A stretch of DNA of 15,775 nt from an uncultured Bacteroidia bacterium (GTDB lineage Bacteria; Bacteroidota; Bacteroidia; Bacteroidales; UBA932), in contig CADBMK010000145.1 of the NCBI GenBank assembly GCA_902795785.1, forward strand, positions 1-15,775, in the 5' to 3' direction. A model generated the notes under the pieces. The model was not told the DNA's origin, made no database searches, and saw nothing but the letters and a program-made list of their open reading frames with translations. Below, piece by piece: positions 1 through 5,781 of this stretch; the stretch's first letter is position 1, and each line of letters opens with the position of its first letter. Position numbers and translations under genes: made by a program.

Positions 1-16
1 AGGGAAGAGGCTCGAC

Positions 17-65
17 TTAGCACGCTTTAAAGTGCATGGTATAGCGACAAAGTCTATACGGGCAC
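17..65 (-). ncRNA. Unassigned structured RNA or leader, possibly partial
   Basis: On the minus strand, GTGC (65-62) and GTATAG (59-54) pair with CTATAC (44-39) and GCAC (35-32), with a 2/3-nt internal loop and a 9-nt terminal loop. The same GCAC (35-32) could instead pair with GTGC (23-20), so two exclusive folds are possible. The structure begins just a few bases after the expected start of the leftward promoter. A six-codon reading frame (ATG at 37-35, stop at 19-17) lies within it. I do not recognise an RNA family; it may be a 5' leader or a small RNA. Confidence 0.3.
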
Positions 66-76
66 TATTCTTTGTG

Positions 77-105
77 CAAATATAGATTTATTTTTGGTAT
101 TGCAA
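77..105 (-). promoter_or_regulatory. Candidate Bacteroidetes promoter, leftward
   Basis: Read on the minus strand, TTG (105-103) is followed after 18 bases by TATATTTG (84-77). This matches the Bacteroidetes primary-sigma pattern TTTG-N19-TAnnTTTG, with a spacer one base short. Transcription would start near position 70 and run off the left edge. No gene for it is visible; the first product would be the hairpin at 65-32. Confidence 0.45.
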
Positions 106-232
106 TAATCCAGCCTTTACTTACCCTTGATGAAATTAATGAGGAAATCCGCAAGGCGAGGAGGACAAGGTGATCCCAAGGATCCCATTAGTGTGTGAAT
201 TTGTCTGATTTATAATAAGTTAACCCTGTGTT

Positions 233-265
233 TGCACTGTTATATATTGTATATATAATAGTGCA
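233..265. repeat. Long AT-rich hairpin (15-bp stem, 3-nt loop)
   Basis: Bases 233-247 pair with 251-265 at every position, including one G-T wobble (239-259), around the loop TGT. The ends are TGCACT and AGTGCA and the interior is alternating A/T. TTTT follows at 266-269, so a weak intrinsic terminator read rightward is possible. A protein-binding palindrome or a cruciform-prone site are alternatives. It is not explained by any neighbouring gene. Confidence 0.55.
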
Positions 266-346
266 TTTTATATATGTATGAAGTTAGTATGTAGGTGTTC
301 CTATATTATTAGGGAAATGGTTTAACGAAATTGTTGTAGAAAAGAA

Positions 347-354
347 TATCTTTG
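347..354 (+). promoter_or_regulatory. Possible -7 promoter element
   Basis: TATCTTTG matches the Bacteroidetes -7 consensus TAnnTTTG and ends 22 bases before the ATG at 377. No clear TTTG/TTG lies about 19 bases upstream (the region reads TTTAACG), so only half of the promoter pattern is present. Confidence 0.4.
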
Positions 355-376
355 TGTTTGTTTTAATTCTATCCTA

Positions 377-1366
377 ATGAGAAAAACTATCATTTTATTG
401 CTAATCATCTTATTCCCTTGTATGTGCTATTCTCAGCCCCGCATGAGGAAAATCAAAGTTAAAGATGATATCTACCTTCATAGTCAAACTGGCTTTGCGT
501 TCCCAAAGGAAATAAATGGATTCAATAGAAAGGGTATCGTTTCTTTTGATAAAAAGAATGAGAATGTTGAGGCTAATTATGTGAATGGGTCAAAGAAAGT
601 ATCGCTAATTGTTTATCCGGCTCATGATGGATATGAAGATAGGCTGAGGCGTGAGTTTTTGATAACCCTTCAGTCAATAATGACATACGAAAACGTAGAA
701 GGTCAGGACTTTCGTATTCAGTGTGTATCACACCAATCGGGGCAGCATCTTATTCATGGCCTTTCGGCAAAGTTTAATTTTAGGGGCCATGAATCATTGT
801 TCAGTTTATACGAATGCGGACATTGGTGGATGAAATTTAGAATCACTGATGGTATTCAGCAAGAGTCCTCTCTCGATTCACTTGAAAGACGCCTCCGTGA
901 TTCTTTGAATCCGGAAGTTTTAATTAACAGTAAGCCTCTCAGTGATTCGGTTTCACTTTATTTTCAGAAATCAGCATTCCGTGACTCGTTGATGTTAGGT
1001 TGTGTCATGGGACAGGCTTATGCAAAACTTGACTGGATGAATAATAATTTGGATTCCCTTGAATTTCAGACCGGCATTCCAAGCTCATATCTGGATTATC
1101 ATCTTGCTGGAATTGACGGCGCCTTGGAGTTTGCCCAGAAGCATCCAAATATGAAATCTTCTCCTGCTACCAATTCAATGCTTGATTTTATTATCGCGGT
1201 AAAGAAAGAAGGCTATCTTGAGGAGATGTTTGATGAGAATTATATGGGATGTCTTATAATGCCTGATAATCTTATCCTGGATACGAATGGATATCATAAG
1301 TGGCTAAAAGACCATCCCTTTAATAGAGATCTGTTAAGGGACAATGTTATCATATCAAATGAGTAA
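377..1366 (+). CDS. Secreted protein of unknown function
   Basis: This 329-residue protein has a clear signal peptide: Met-Arg-Lys, a hydrophobic stretch of leucines and isoleucines, then CYS-Q, a typical Bacteroidetes cleavage site near residue 20. It should therefore be periplasmic or outer-membrane associated. I do not recognise a named family. The part at about 35-85 (TGFAFP..INGF.R..I..FD, then NYVNG and VSLIVYP) resembles a pattern common in uncharacterised bacterial proteins, in which a 'fP..igGf.R' segment is followed by a strand ending in 'vYP'. This is a recollection, not a search result. The C-terminal half (170-329) looks helical and has no recognisable catalytic motif. The gene is monocistronic: a possible promoter lies before it and a terminator 12 bases after it. 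It appears more AT-rich than the genes downstream, which could indicate separate acquisition. Confidence 0.75.
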   Translation: MRKTIILLLIILFPCMCYSQPRMRKIKVKDDIYLHSQTGFAFPKEINGFNRKGIVSFDKKNENVEANYVNGSKKVSLIVYPAHDGYEDRLRREFLITLQSIMTYENVEGQDFRIQCVSHQSGQHLIHGLSAKFNFRGHESLFSLYECGHWWMKFRITDGIQQESSLDSLERRLRDSLNPEVLINSKPLSDSVSLYFQKSAFRDSLMLGCVMGQAYAKLDWMNNNLDSLEFQTGIPSSYLDYHLAGIDGALEFAQKHPNMKSSPATNSMLDFIIAVKKEGYLEEMFDENYMGCLIMPDNLILDTNGYHKWLKDHPFNRDLLRDNVIISNE

Positions 1367-1377
1367 TCATTATTTTC

Positions 1378-1400
1378 ACCTCCCATATGGGAGGTTTTTT
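1378..1400 (+). terminator. Intrinsic terminator of the secreted-protein gene
   Basis: ACCTCCC (1378-1384) pairs perfectly with GGGAGGT (1389-1395) around a 4-nt loop, followed by a T run to 1400. The region is a perfect palindrome, and a terminator on the opposite strand would lack a comparable T tract. Confidence 0.85.
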
Positions 1401-1408
1401 ATGTCCTG

Positions 1409-1439
1409 TTTGATTATCCTTTAATTAATCCTAAATTTG
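1409..1439 (+). promoter_or_regulatory. Bacteroidetes consensus promoter of the PTS operon
   Basis: TTTG (1409-1412), exactly 19 bases, then TAAATTTG (1432-1439): a full match to the Bacteroidetes housekeeping promoter (TTTG-N19-TAnnTTTG). The mtlA ATG follows 18 bases later. I see no obvious palindromic operator between the promoter and the gene. Confidence 0.8.
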
Positions 1440-1457
1440 TGTATATAGAACAACGAA

Positions 1458-3299
1458 ATGAGAGAAACTATACAAAAATTCGGGAGAAGCCTTAGCGCAA
1501 TGGTTATGCCTAATATTGGAGCATTCATCGCTTGGGGACTTATTACAGCGATGTTTATTCCTGGCGGGTGGCTCCCGAACGAGCATTTGGCAAAAATGGT
1601 ATCGCCAATGCTCAAGTATCTTCTTCCTACATTGATAGCTTTTGCTGCAGGAAAGAATGTAAGCGGGTATAGAGGTGGTGTTGCCGGAGCGGTGGCTGCG
1701 ATGGGCGTAATCATCGGAACGGATACTCCGATGTTCCTTGGAGCCATGCTTATGGGACCTCTTGCCGGATGGTGTGTCAAGAAGTTCGACAACCTAGTTA
1801 AGGGCAAGGTGGGAGCCGGATTCGAGATGCTGGTGGATAATTTCTCTCTGGGAATAATTGCAATGCTTCTTGCCATTGCGGGTTATCTTCTCATTGGCGG
1901 AGTTGTTGAAGGCCTGTCAAACGCCCTTGGTACAGGGGTGAACTGGATGTTGAGGCACAAGTTGAATCCTCTTCTTTCGTTGATTGTTGATCCTGCAAAG
2001 GTGCTCTTCCTGAATAATGCCGTGAATCACGGTATTATGACACCTCTGGGAATCCAGCAGGCTGCCGAGATGGGTCACTCAATGCTTTTCCTGGTGGATC
2101 CTAACCCGGGTCCTGGTCTTGGAATCCTTCTGGCATGCTGGGTATTTGGAAAGGGCATGACCAGGCAATCGGCTCCAGGCGCTGCCATAATCCAGATTTT
2201 CGGTGGAATTCACGAGATTTATTTCCCTTATGTGCTGGCTCGTCCGATATTGCTCCTTCCGGTCATTATCGGTAATGTGTGCGCTCTGTTTTTCTTTACT
2301 CTGACGGACTTCGGCCTTGTTGCCCCGGCCTCACCGGGAAGTTTGATTTCCATAATCCTGATGTCTCCGAAGGGAAGAGTCTTGGTTGGAATCCTGGGAG
2401 TGCTCATTTCTACTGCAATAACCTTTATACTTTCTATACCAATCATCAAGTCCCGTCCTGATTTCCAGGGAGAGAATGAGAATGCTCCTTCTGACGGGAA
2501 TGGAAACCCTGTGAATCCTATTTCCGGGGTAATACGTAAGATTGTCTTTGCCTGTGACGCCGGTATGGGATCCAGCGCTTTGGGCGCAACCCGTTTCAAG
2601 GCCAGGCTGATGAAGAACGGACTTGGGGCTATAACCTGCGTGAACAGTGCGGTTGATTCTATCCCTGAGGATGCTGACATTGTGGTTTGCCAGAGCAATC
2701 TTGCGGGCAGGGTACATGGACACGAGGTGGTGAAAATCACTAATTTCATCACGGATCCGGCACTTGACTCGCTCTTAGAAAGATTGAAAAAAGGAGCAGA
2801 AACAGGAGCGGAAACAGAAGCAGAAAAAGAATCGGCGAAAGAAACGGAAAAGGTAATGGAAATTGAACCCGAAAGGGAGACGGGTGTTCTTAGGATTAAG
2901 AATATTCTTACCGGACTGCCTTCCGAGTCTAAGGGGGAGGCTATCCTGAGGGCAGGACATATGCTGGAGGCTTCGGGATATGTCGATCCAGGTTACGCTG
3001 AGTCTATGCTTGAAAGGGAAAAGATAGTATCCACATATATGGGAATGGGACTTGCCATCCCTCACGGAACATCTGAGACCAAGGCTTTGGTCAAAGAATC
3101 CGGAATAGTGGTGCTGCAGTATCCTGAAGGCGTGGATTTCGGAGATGAAAAGGCACGTCTTGTGATAGGAATAGCCGGAGTGGGAGACGCGCATCTTGAG
3201 ATTCTGGCTAAGATAAGTTCTGCCCTTGATGACGAGGAGGTCCTTGAGAGACTCTCTGTTACGGGCAATCCAGAAGATATATTCAATACATTAAGATAA
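1458..3299 (+). CDS. mtlA: PTS mannitol-type transporter EIICBA
   Basis: This inner-membrane permease imports a hexitol, probably mannitol, and phosphorylates it during transport. Its 613 residues carry all three domains in the order of the E. coli mannitol permease. Domain EIIC (about 1-335, membrane) contains MVMPNIGAFIAWG near the start and the substrate-site motif GGIHEIYFPY (about 249-258). Domain EIIB (about 360-445) has CDAGMGSSALG with phospho-cysteine Cys366. Domain EIIA (about 475-613) has AIPHGT with phospho-histidine His536. The family match is strong through C, B and A. The B-A linker (446-474) is a Glu-rich repeat. The ATG at 1458 aligns with the usual MtlA N-terminus. The gene is first in an operon with ptsH and ptsI, 18 bases upstream of ptsH. 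No mannitol-1-phosphate dehydrogenase (mtlD) or mtl regulator is present in the window. Mannitol is the best substrate guess; another hexitol cannot be excluded. Confidence 0.95.
   Translation: MRETIQKFGRSLSAMVMPNIGAFIAWGLITAMFIPGGWLPNEHLAKMVSPMLKYLLPTLIAFAAGKNVSGYRGGVAGAVAAMGVIIGTDTPMFLGAMLMGPLAGWCVKKFDNLVKGKVGAGFEMLVDNFSLGIIAMLLAIAGYLLIGGVVEGLSNALGTGVNWMLRHKLNPLLSLIVDPAKVLFLNNAVNHGIMTPLGIQQAAEMGHSMLFLVDPNPGPGLGILLACWVFGKGMTRQSAPGAAIIQIFGGIHEIYFPYVLARPILLLPVIIGNVCALFFFTLTDFGLVAPASPGSLISIILMSPKGRVLVGILGVLISTAITFILSIPIIKSRPDFQGENENAPSDGNGNPVNPISGVIRKIVFACDAGMGSSALGATRFKARLMKNGLGAITCVNSAVDSIPEDADIVVCQSNLAGRVHGHEVVKITNFITDPALDSLLERLKKGAETGAETEAEKESAKETEKVMEIEPERETGVLRIKNILTGLPSESKGEAILRAGHMLEASGYVDPGYAESMLEREKIVSTYMGMGLAIPHGTSETKALVKESGIVVLQYPEGVDFGDEKARLVIGIAGVGDAHLEILAKISSALDDEEVLERLSVTGNPEDIFNTLR
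2793..2828 (+). repeat. 12-bp in-frame tandem repeat in the mtlA linker
   Basis: Three imperfect 12-base units (2793-2804, 2805-2816, 2817-2828) encode GAET-GAET-EAEK at residues 446-457, followed by more Glu/Lys-rich sequence to about residue 474. The + strand is almost pure purine here. It forms a charged flexible tether between the EIIB and EIIA domains. Confidence 0.75.
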
Positions 3300-3317
3300 T
3301 TAATACATTAAAATAAT
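3285..3317 (+). repeat. 16-bp direct repeat at the mtlA stop codon
   Basis: Bases 3285-3300 recur at 3302-3317 with a single mismatch (G3295 versus A3312) and one base between the copies. The first copy contains the mtlA stop codon and the second fills the whole gap to ptsH. It looks like a small tandem duplication at the gene junction. Confidence 0.75.
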
Positions 3318-3581
3318 ATGACCACTGAGAAAGTTGTTGTAATGGCTCCAAACGGACTTCACGCAAGGCCGGCAGGGGAGATTGTAAGAATTGCAAAGTC
3401 CTTTGCGGACTCTGCCGTAACGCTTACCTGCGGAGGAAAGACCGTAAAGGCCACAAGTATGCTCTCAATTCTTTCCCTCGGACTCAAGAAGGGAACCGAG
3501 GTTGAGGTCAGCGCCGATGGCGGTGACGAGGCTGGGGCTGTCAATGCCCTTGTTAACCTTATACAATCTGTGACCGAATGA
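3318..3581 (+). CDS. ptsH: PTS phosphocarrier protein HPr
   Basis: HPr carries phosphate from enzyme I to the EIIA domain of MtlA in the cytoplasm. The 87-residue length is normal. The active-site motif NGLHARPA puts the phospho-histidine at His15. The second conserved block, SMLSILSLG, carries Ser47 at the position of the regulatory Ser46 of Gram-positive HPr (reference SIMGVMSLG), so HPr kinase control is possible but no kinase gene is in the window. The ATG at 3318 gives the usual N-terminus. The gene lies 18 bases after mtlA and its last four bases overlap the start of ptsI (ATGA), implying translational coupling. HPr and EI downstream of an EIICBA make this a complete one-sugar PTS in one transcript. 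Confidence 0.95.
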   Translation: MTTEKVVVMAPNGLHARPAGEIVRIAKSFADSAVTLTCGGKTVKATSMLSILSLGLKKGTEVEVSADGGDEAGAVNALVNLIQSVTE

Positions 3582-5116
3582 TAATCAAGTCGGGTGCGTC
3601 AATCTCTGGTTATGGCTCCGGAAAAGCATTCAGGCTTTGCCGGGGGAATGTGACCGGAACGCACGTAATGAGCATTGACGAGGCATTCGATGCTGAACGG
3701 GAAAGGCTTTCTGCCCTTTCCGGAGAGAGTGACATTTTCCAGGCGCATTTGGAAATTCTGGAGGATCCGATGCTCCGTGACTCTGTTGAGGAGCATATCT
3801 CCGGGGGAGAGAGCCCTCTGGAGGCTGTTGCTTCCGCCTGCAGTGAGATTGTGTCGATGTTCTCAACAATAGACGACGAGTATCTACGTGCCAGGGTGGA
3901 TGACGTCAAGGATGTCTGCCGAAATCTTGAGTGCAGGCTGGCCGGAAAGTCATCCGGGGTGCTGGATATTCCTGATGGTGCTGTGGTGGTGGCGGATGAG
4001 GTATTCCCGTCCGATACGTCCAGAATGGACCTGTCAAAGGTGAGCGCCTTTGTCACCAGGAAGGGTAGCGTTACCAGCCACGTATGCATTATTGCGGGAG
4101 CCAGGGGAATCCCTGTGGCTCTGGGAGTGGATATCGACAAGATTGCTGAAGGCGATTACGTGATAGTTAACGGAGACGCCTCGGAGGTGGCGGTGAATCC
4201 ATCCGAGGATGAACTTCAGAAATTCGAAGAATGCCGGAGAGTAAACGAAGGAGAACTTGAGATAATCCGGGAAGCGGTTGAGTACCGTGGCCATATTGTA
4301 AATGTATATGGCAACGCCGGAAGTGTGGAAGACGTGGCTAAGGCAATTGCTGCTGGGGCTGACGGAATTGGCCTATTCCGCACCGAGTTCGTGTTTATGG
4401 GCTCCGATAAGTACCCGACTGAAGAAGAACAGTTTGCAATATACAGGGAAGCAGCCCTATTATGCGGAGACAGGCCCCTTACCATCAGGACAATGGATAT
4501 AGGCGGCGATAAGGCTCTGCCATATCTTTCTATGGAACCGGAGGACAATCCTTTCCTTGGAGTCCGCGGAATCAGGCTTTGTCTGGCTAATCCGGATTTG
4601 TTCAAGATTCAGTTGAAGGCCATCTTAAGGGCCGGCACATTTGGAAATGTAAGGATTCTGATCCCGATGGTCACATCTGTGGGGGAGATTCTCAGGGTGC
4701 GTGAAATAATAGAGGAGTGCAAGGCTGAGTTGTCTTCGGAAGGCAAGGAGTTTGCCGCCGGGATACCTCTTGGTGCCATGGTGGAGACACCGGCTTCCGT
4801 GTTTGCCGGCGCATCCATAGCGGAGAAGGTGGATTTCTTCAGTATCGGCACAAATGACCTTACCCAGTATATTATGGCGGCTGACCGCGGAAACAGCGGA
4901 GTGTCACAGCTCTATAATCCAAAGAACCCTGCGGTTAAGAATGCCGTTGGCATGGTTGTGTCCAACGCTCATAATGCCGGCATTAAGGCAGGGGTTTGCG
5001 GAGAGGCTGCGTCCGATCCTGAGTATGCGGAGTTCCTTGTGGAGACTGGTATAGACAGCCTCAGCATTTCTGCGCCTCGTTTGATTCCGGTAATTAAACA
5101 CCTTATCCGTAAATAG
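3578..5116 (+). CDS. ptsI: PTS enzyme I (PEP-protein phosphotransferase)
   Basis: Enzyme I autophosphorylates with PEP and hands phosphate to HPr. Domains in order: N-terminal HPr-binding helical/phosphohistidine region (about 1-200) with SVTSHVCIIAGARG, in which His168 matches the phospho-histidine of other EI proteins; then the PEP-binding barrel with GLFRTEFVFM, RTMDIGGDKALPY, FFSIGTNDLTQY and GVCGEA, whose Cys474 matches the catalytic acid cysteine. At 512 residues it is shorter than the usual 570-575. By eye, about 20 residues are missing from the N-terminal helical part (after about residue 45) and about 35 from the C-terminus, while all catalytic motifs remain. It is read in an ATGA overlap with ptsH and followed by a strong terminator. 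PEP synthase is excluded by the EI-specific order and context. Confidence 0.95.
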   Translation: MIIKSGASISGYGSGKAFRLCRGNVTGTHVMSIDEAFDAERERLSALSGESDIFQAHLEILEDPMLRDSVEEHISGGESPLEAVASACSEIVSMFSTIDDEYLRARVDDVKDVCRNLECRLAGKSSGVLDIPDGAVVVADEVFPSDTSRMDLSKVSAFVTRKGSVTSHVCIIAGARGIPVALGVDIDKIAEGDYVIVNGDASEVAVNPSEDELQKFEECRRVNEGELEIIREAVEYRGHIVNVYGNAGSVEDVAKAIAAGADGIGLFRTEFVFMGSDKYPTEEEQFAIYREAALLCGDRPLTIRTMDIGGDKALPYLSMEPEDNPFLGVRGIRLCLANPDLFKIQLKAILRAGTFGNVRILIPMVTSVGEILRVREIIEECKAELSSEGKEFAAGIPLGAMVETPASVFAGASIAEKVDFFSIGTNDLTQYIMAADRGNSGVSQLYNPKNPAVKNAVGMVVSNAHNAGIKAGVCGEAASDPEYAEFLVETGIDSLSISAPRLIPVIKHLIRK

Positions 5117-5151
5117 TTACCATATCAACGGTATCAGTAAAATGATTCTTA

Positions 5152-5194
5152 ATTCCCTTCCTGAGTAGCCCTCAGGAGGGGAATGTGGTTTTTT
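5152..5194 (+). terminator. Strong intrinsic terminator of the PTS operon
   Basis: Bases 5152-5165 pair with 5171-5184 over 14 consecutive positions (one T-G wobble) around a 5-nt loop, followed after GTGG by six T's (5189-5194). It closes the mtlA-ptsH-ptsI transcript. Confidence 0.9.
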
Positions 5195-5211
5195 ATGCAA
5201 TTTTTTTCGAA

Positions 5212-5227
5212 ATATCGCTTGCGATAT
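5212..5227. promoter_or_regulatory. Palindromic operator candidate 1
   Basis: ATATCGC-TT-GCGATAT is a perfect 7-bp inverted repeat with a 2-bp spacer. It overlaps the -33 TTG (5219-5221) of the downstream promoter, a position that would block RNA polymerase. Its size and symmetry suit a MarR/OhrR dimer, and an OhrR-type gene lies third in the same operon. Binding by OhrR is inferred. Confidence 0.6.
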
Positions 5228-5248
5228 AAAAATTAAGTTGTATATTTG
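5219..5248 (+). promoter_or_regulatory. Bacteroidetes promoter of the redox operon
   Basis: TTG (5219-5221), exactly 19 bases, then TATATTTG (5241-5248), matching TTTG-N19-TAnnTTTG except for C in place of the first T. It has the same spacing as the mtlA promoter. The ATG of the ferritin-like gene is 41 bases further on. Confidence 0.75.
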
Positions 5249-5249
5249 C

Positions 5250-5261
5250 ATCGTAAACGAT
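5250..5261. promoter_or_regulatory. Palindromic operator candidate 2
   Basis: ATCGT-AA-ACGAT is a perfect 5-bp inverted repeat with a 2-bp spacer, centred 36 bp after operator candidate 1 and covering the probable transcription start. The sequence continues to ACGATAT, so the right half shares CGATAT with the first palindrome. The two sites bracket the core promoter. Confidence 0.55.
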
Positions 5262-5289
5262 ATAACTAACCATTAAATTTTTAAGAATC

Positions 5290-5745
5290 ATGGACTTTAC
5301 AACTACACTTCAGATCTCTCAGATGATCGTTAATGAACTTGCGGGAAGCGCATTCGTACACAAGATGCAGGGCCAGCTCTTCAAGAGCAAGGGTTTTGAA
5401 AAACTTGGCCAGAAGTATATGGACCATTACACGGAGGAAATGGGCTGGGTTGAGAAGTACACTGACCGTATGCTTGAACTTGGCTGCGTGCCAGAGGTGA
5501 AGGTTATCAGCCAGGCTACCCTTATCGAGGATCCAAAGGCATATCTCGAGGCTGACCTTAAACTGCAGAAAGAGGGTGTGGAAACACTTTACAAATCTAT
5601 GCCGGCTCTGGCTGCAGATCCTACTACCTACGACCTTACAAAGGCTTATCTGCTTGATGAGGAGAAAGACTTGTACTGGGACGAGGAACAGCTTGAACTT
5701 ATCGAGAAGATCGGTTATCAGAACTGGCTGGTAAAGCAGCTGTAA
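5290..5745 (+). CDS. Bacterioferritin-like four-helix protein with altered metal site
   Basis: The 151-residue protein aligns by eye along its whole length with bacterioferritin (E. coli Bfr, 158 aa): NEL near residue 16, EEMGWVEKYTDRML at 49-62, ADLKLQKEG at 88-96, DEEKD at 123-127, and a C-terminal LELIEKIGYQNWL. Compared from memory with the Bfr ferroxidase ligands, Glu18, Glu51 and Glu127 are kept (here Glu16, Glu50, Glu124), but His54 is Trp53, Glu94 is Gln93 and His130 is Asp127. The haem-ligand Met52 is kept as Met51. It may thus bind haem or store iron by another route, or lack normal ferroxidase activity. Cytoplasmic; no signal peptide. It is the first gene of the operon with a peroxidase and OhrR-like regulator, which points to iron or peroxide defence. 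A Dps-like or other ferritin-superfamily role is the alternative. Confidence 0.8.
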   Translation: MDFTTTLQISQMIVNELAGSAFVHKMQGQLFKSKGFEKLGQKYMDHYTEEMGWVEKYTDRMLELGCVPEVKVISQATLIEDPKAYLEADLKLQKEGVETLYKSMPALAADPTTYDLTKAYLLDEEKDLYWDEEQLELIEKIGYQNWLVKQL

Positions 5746-5770
5746 TATTGTAATATCGTAATATTGTAAT
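5743..5770 (+). repeat. 8-bp AT-rich tandem repeat between ferritin-like gene and peroxidase gene
   Basis: TAATATTG, TAATATCG, TAATATTG and a partial TAAT run head to tail. The first copy contains the stop codon of the upstream gene, and the array fills most of the 36-base gap. The middle unit has ATATCGTAA, resembling a half-site of the upstream palindromes. Confidence 0.7.
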
Positions 5771-5781
5771 ACAAAATATAT

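Larger units (their letters stand above)
1..376. other. Left-edge region without a convincing gene
   Basis: I see no credible start-to-stop gene here. It contains a nested hairpin at 32-65, a promoter-like element pointing left (77-105), a short open stretch whose end (114-173) reads like the tail of an antitoxin but has no start codon, a long AT-rich hairpin at 233-265, and a possible promoter for the downstream gene near 347-354. The composition is AT-rich, especially 200-376. The leftward promoter suggests that a gene or RNA transcribed to the left continues beyond the window edge. Confidence 0.6.

Noticed and set aside
168..190. Repeated GATCCCA motif (two copies)
   Set aside because: Only 7 bases and near chance expectation; no further structure.
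130..198. 22-codon + frame starting at ATG 130
   Set aside because: Very short, Arg/Gly-rich, no ribosome-binding context or homology that I recognise.
1421..1876. Open minus-strand frame of 151 codons within mtlA
   Set aside because: Shadow of the strongly conserved EIIC domain on the + strand; low-complexity product without any motif.
2228..2752. Open minus-strand frame of 174 codons within mtlA
   Set aside because: Covers the EIIC-EIIB junction with the phospho-cysteine motif on the + strand; no recognisable product.
3610..4140. Open minus-strand frame of 176 codons within ptsI
   Set aside because: Ser/Thr-rich translation without motif, fully inside a conserved enzyme I gene.
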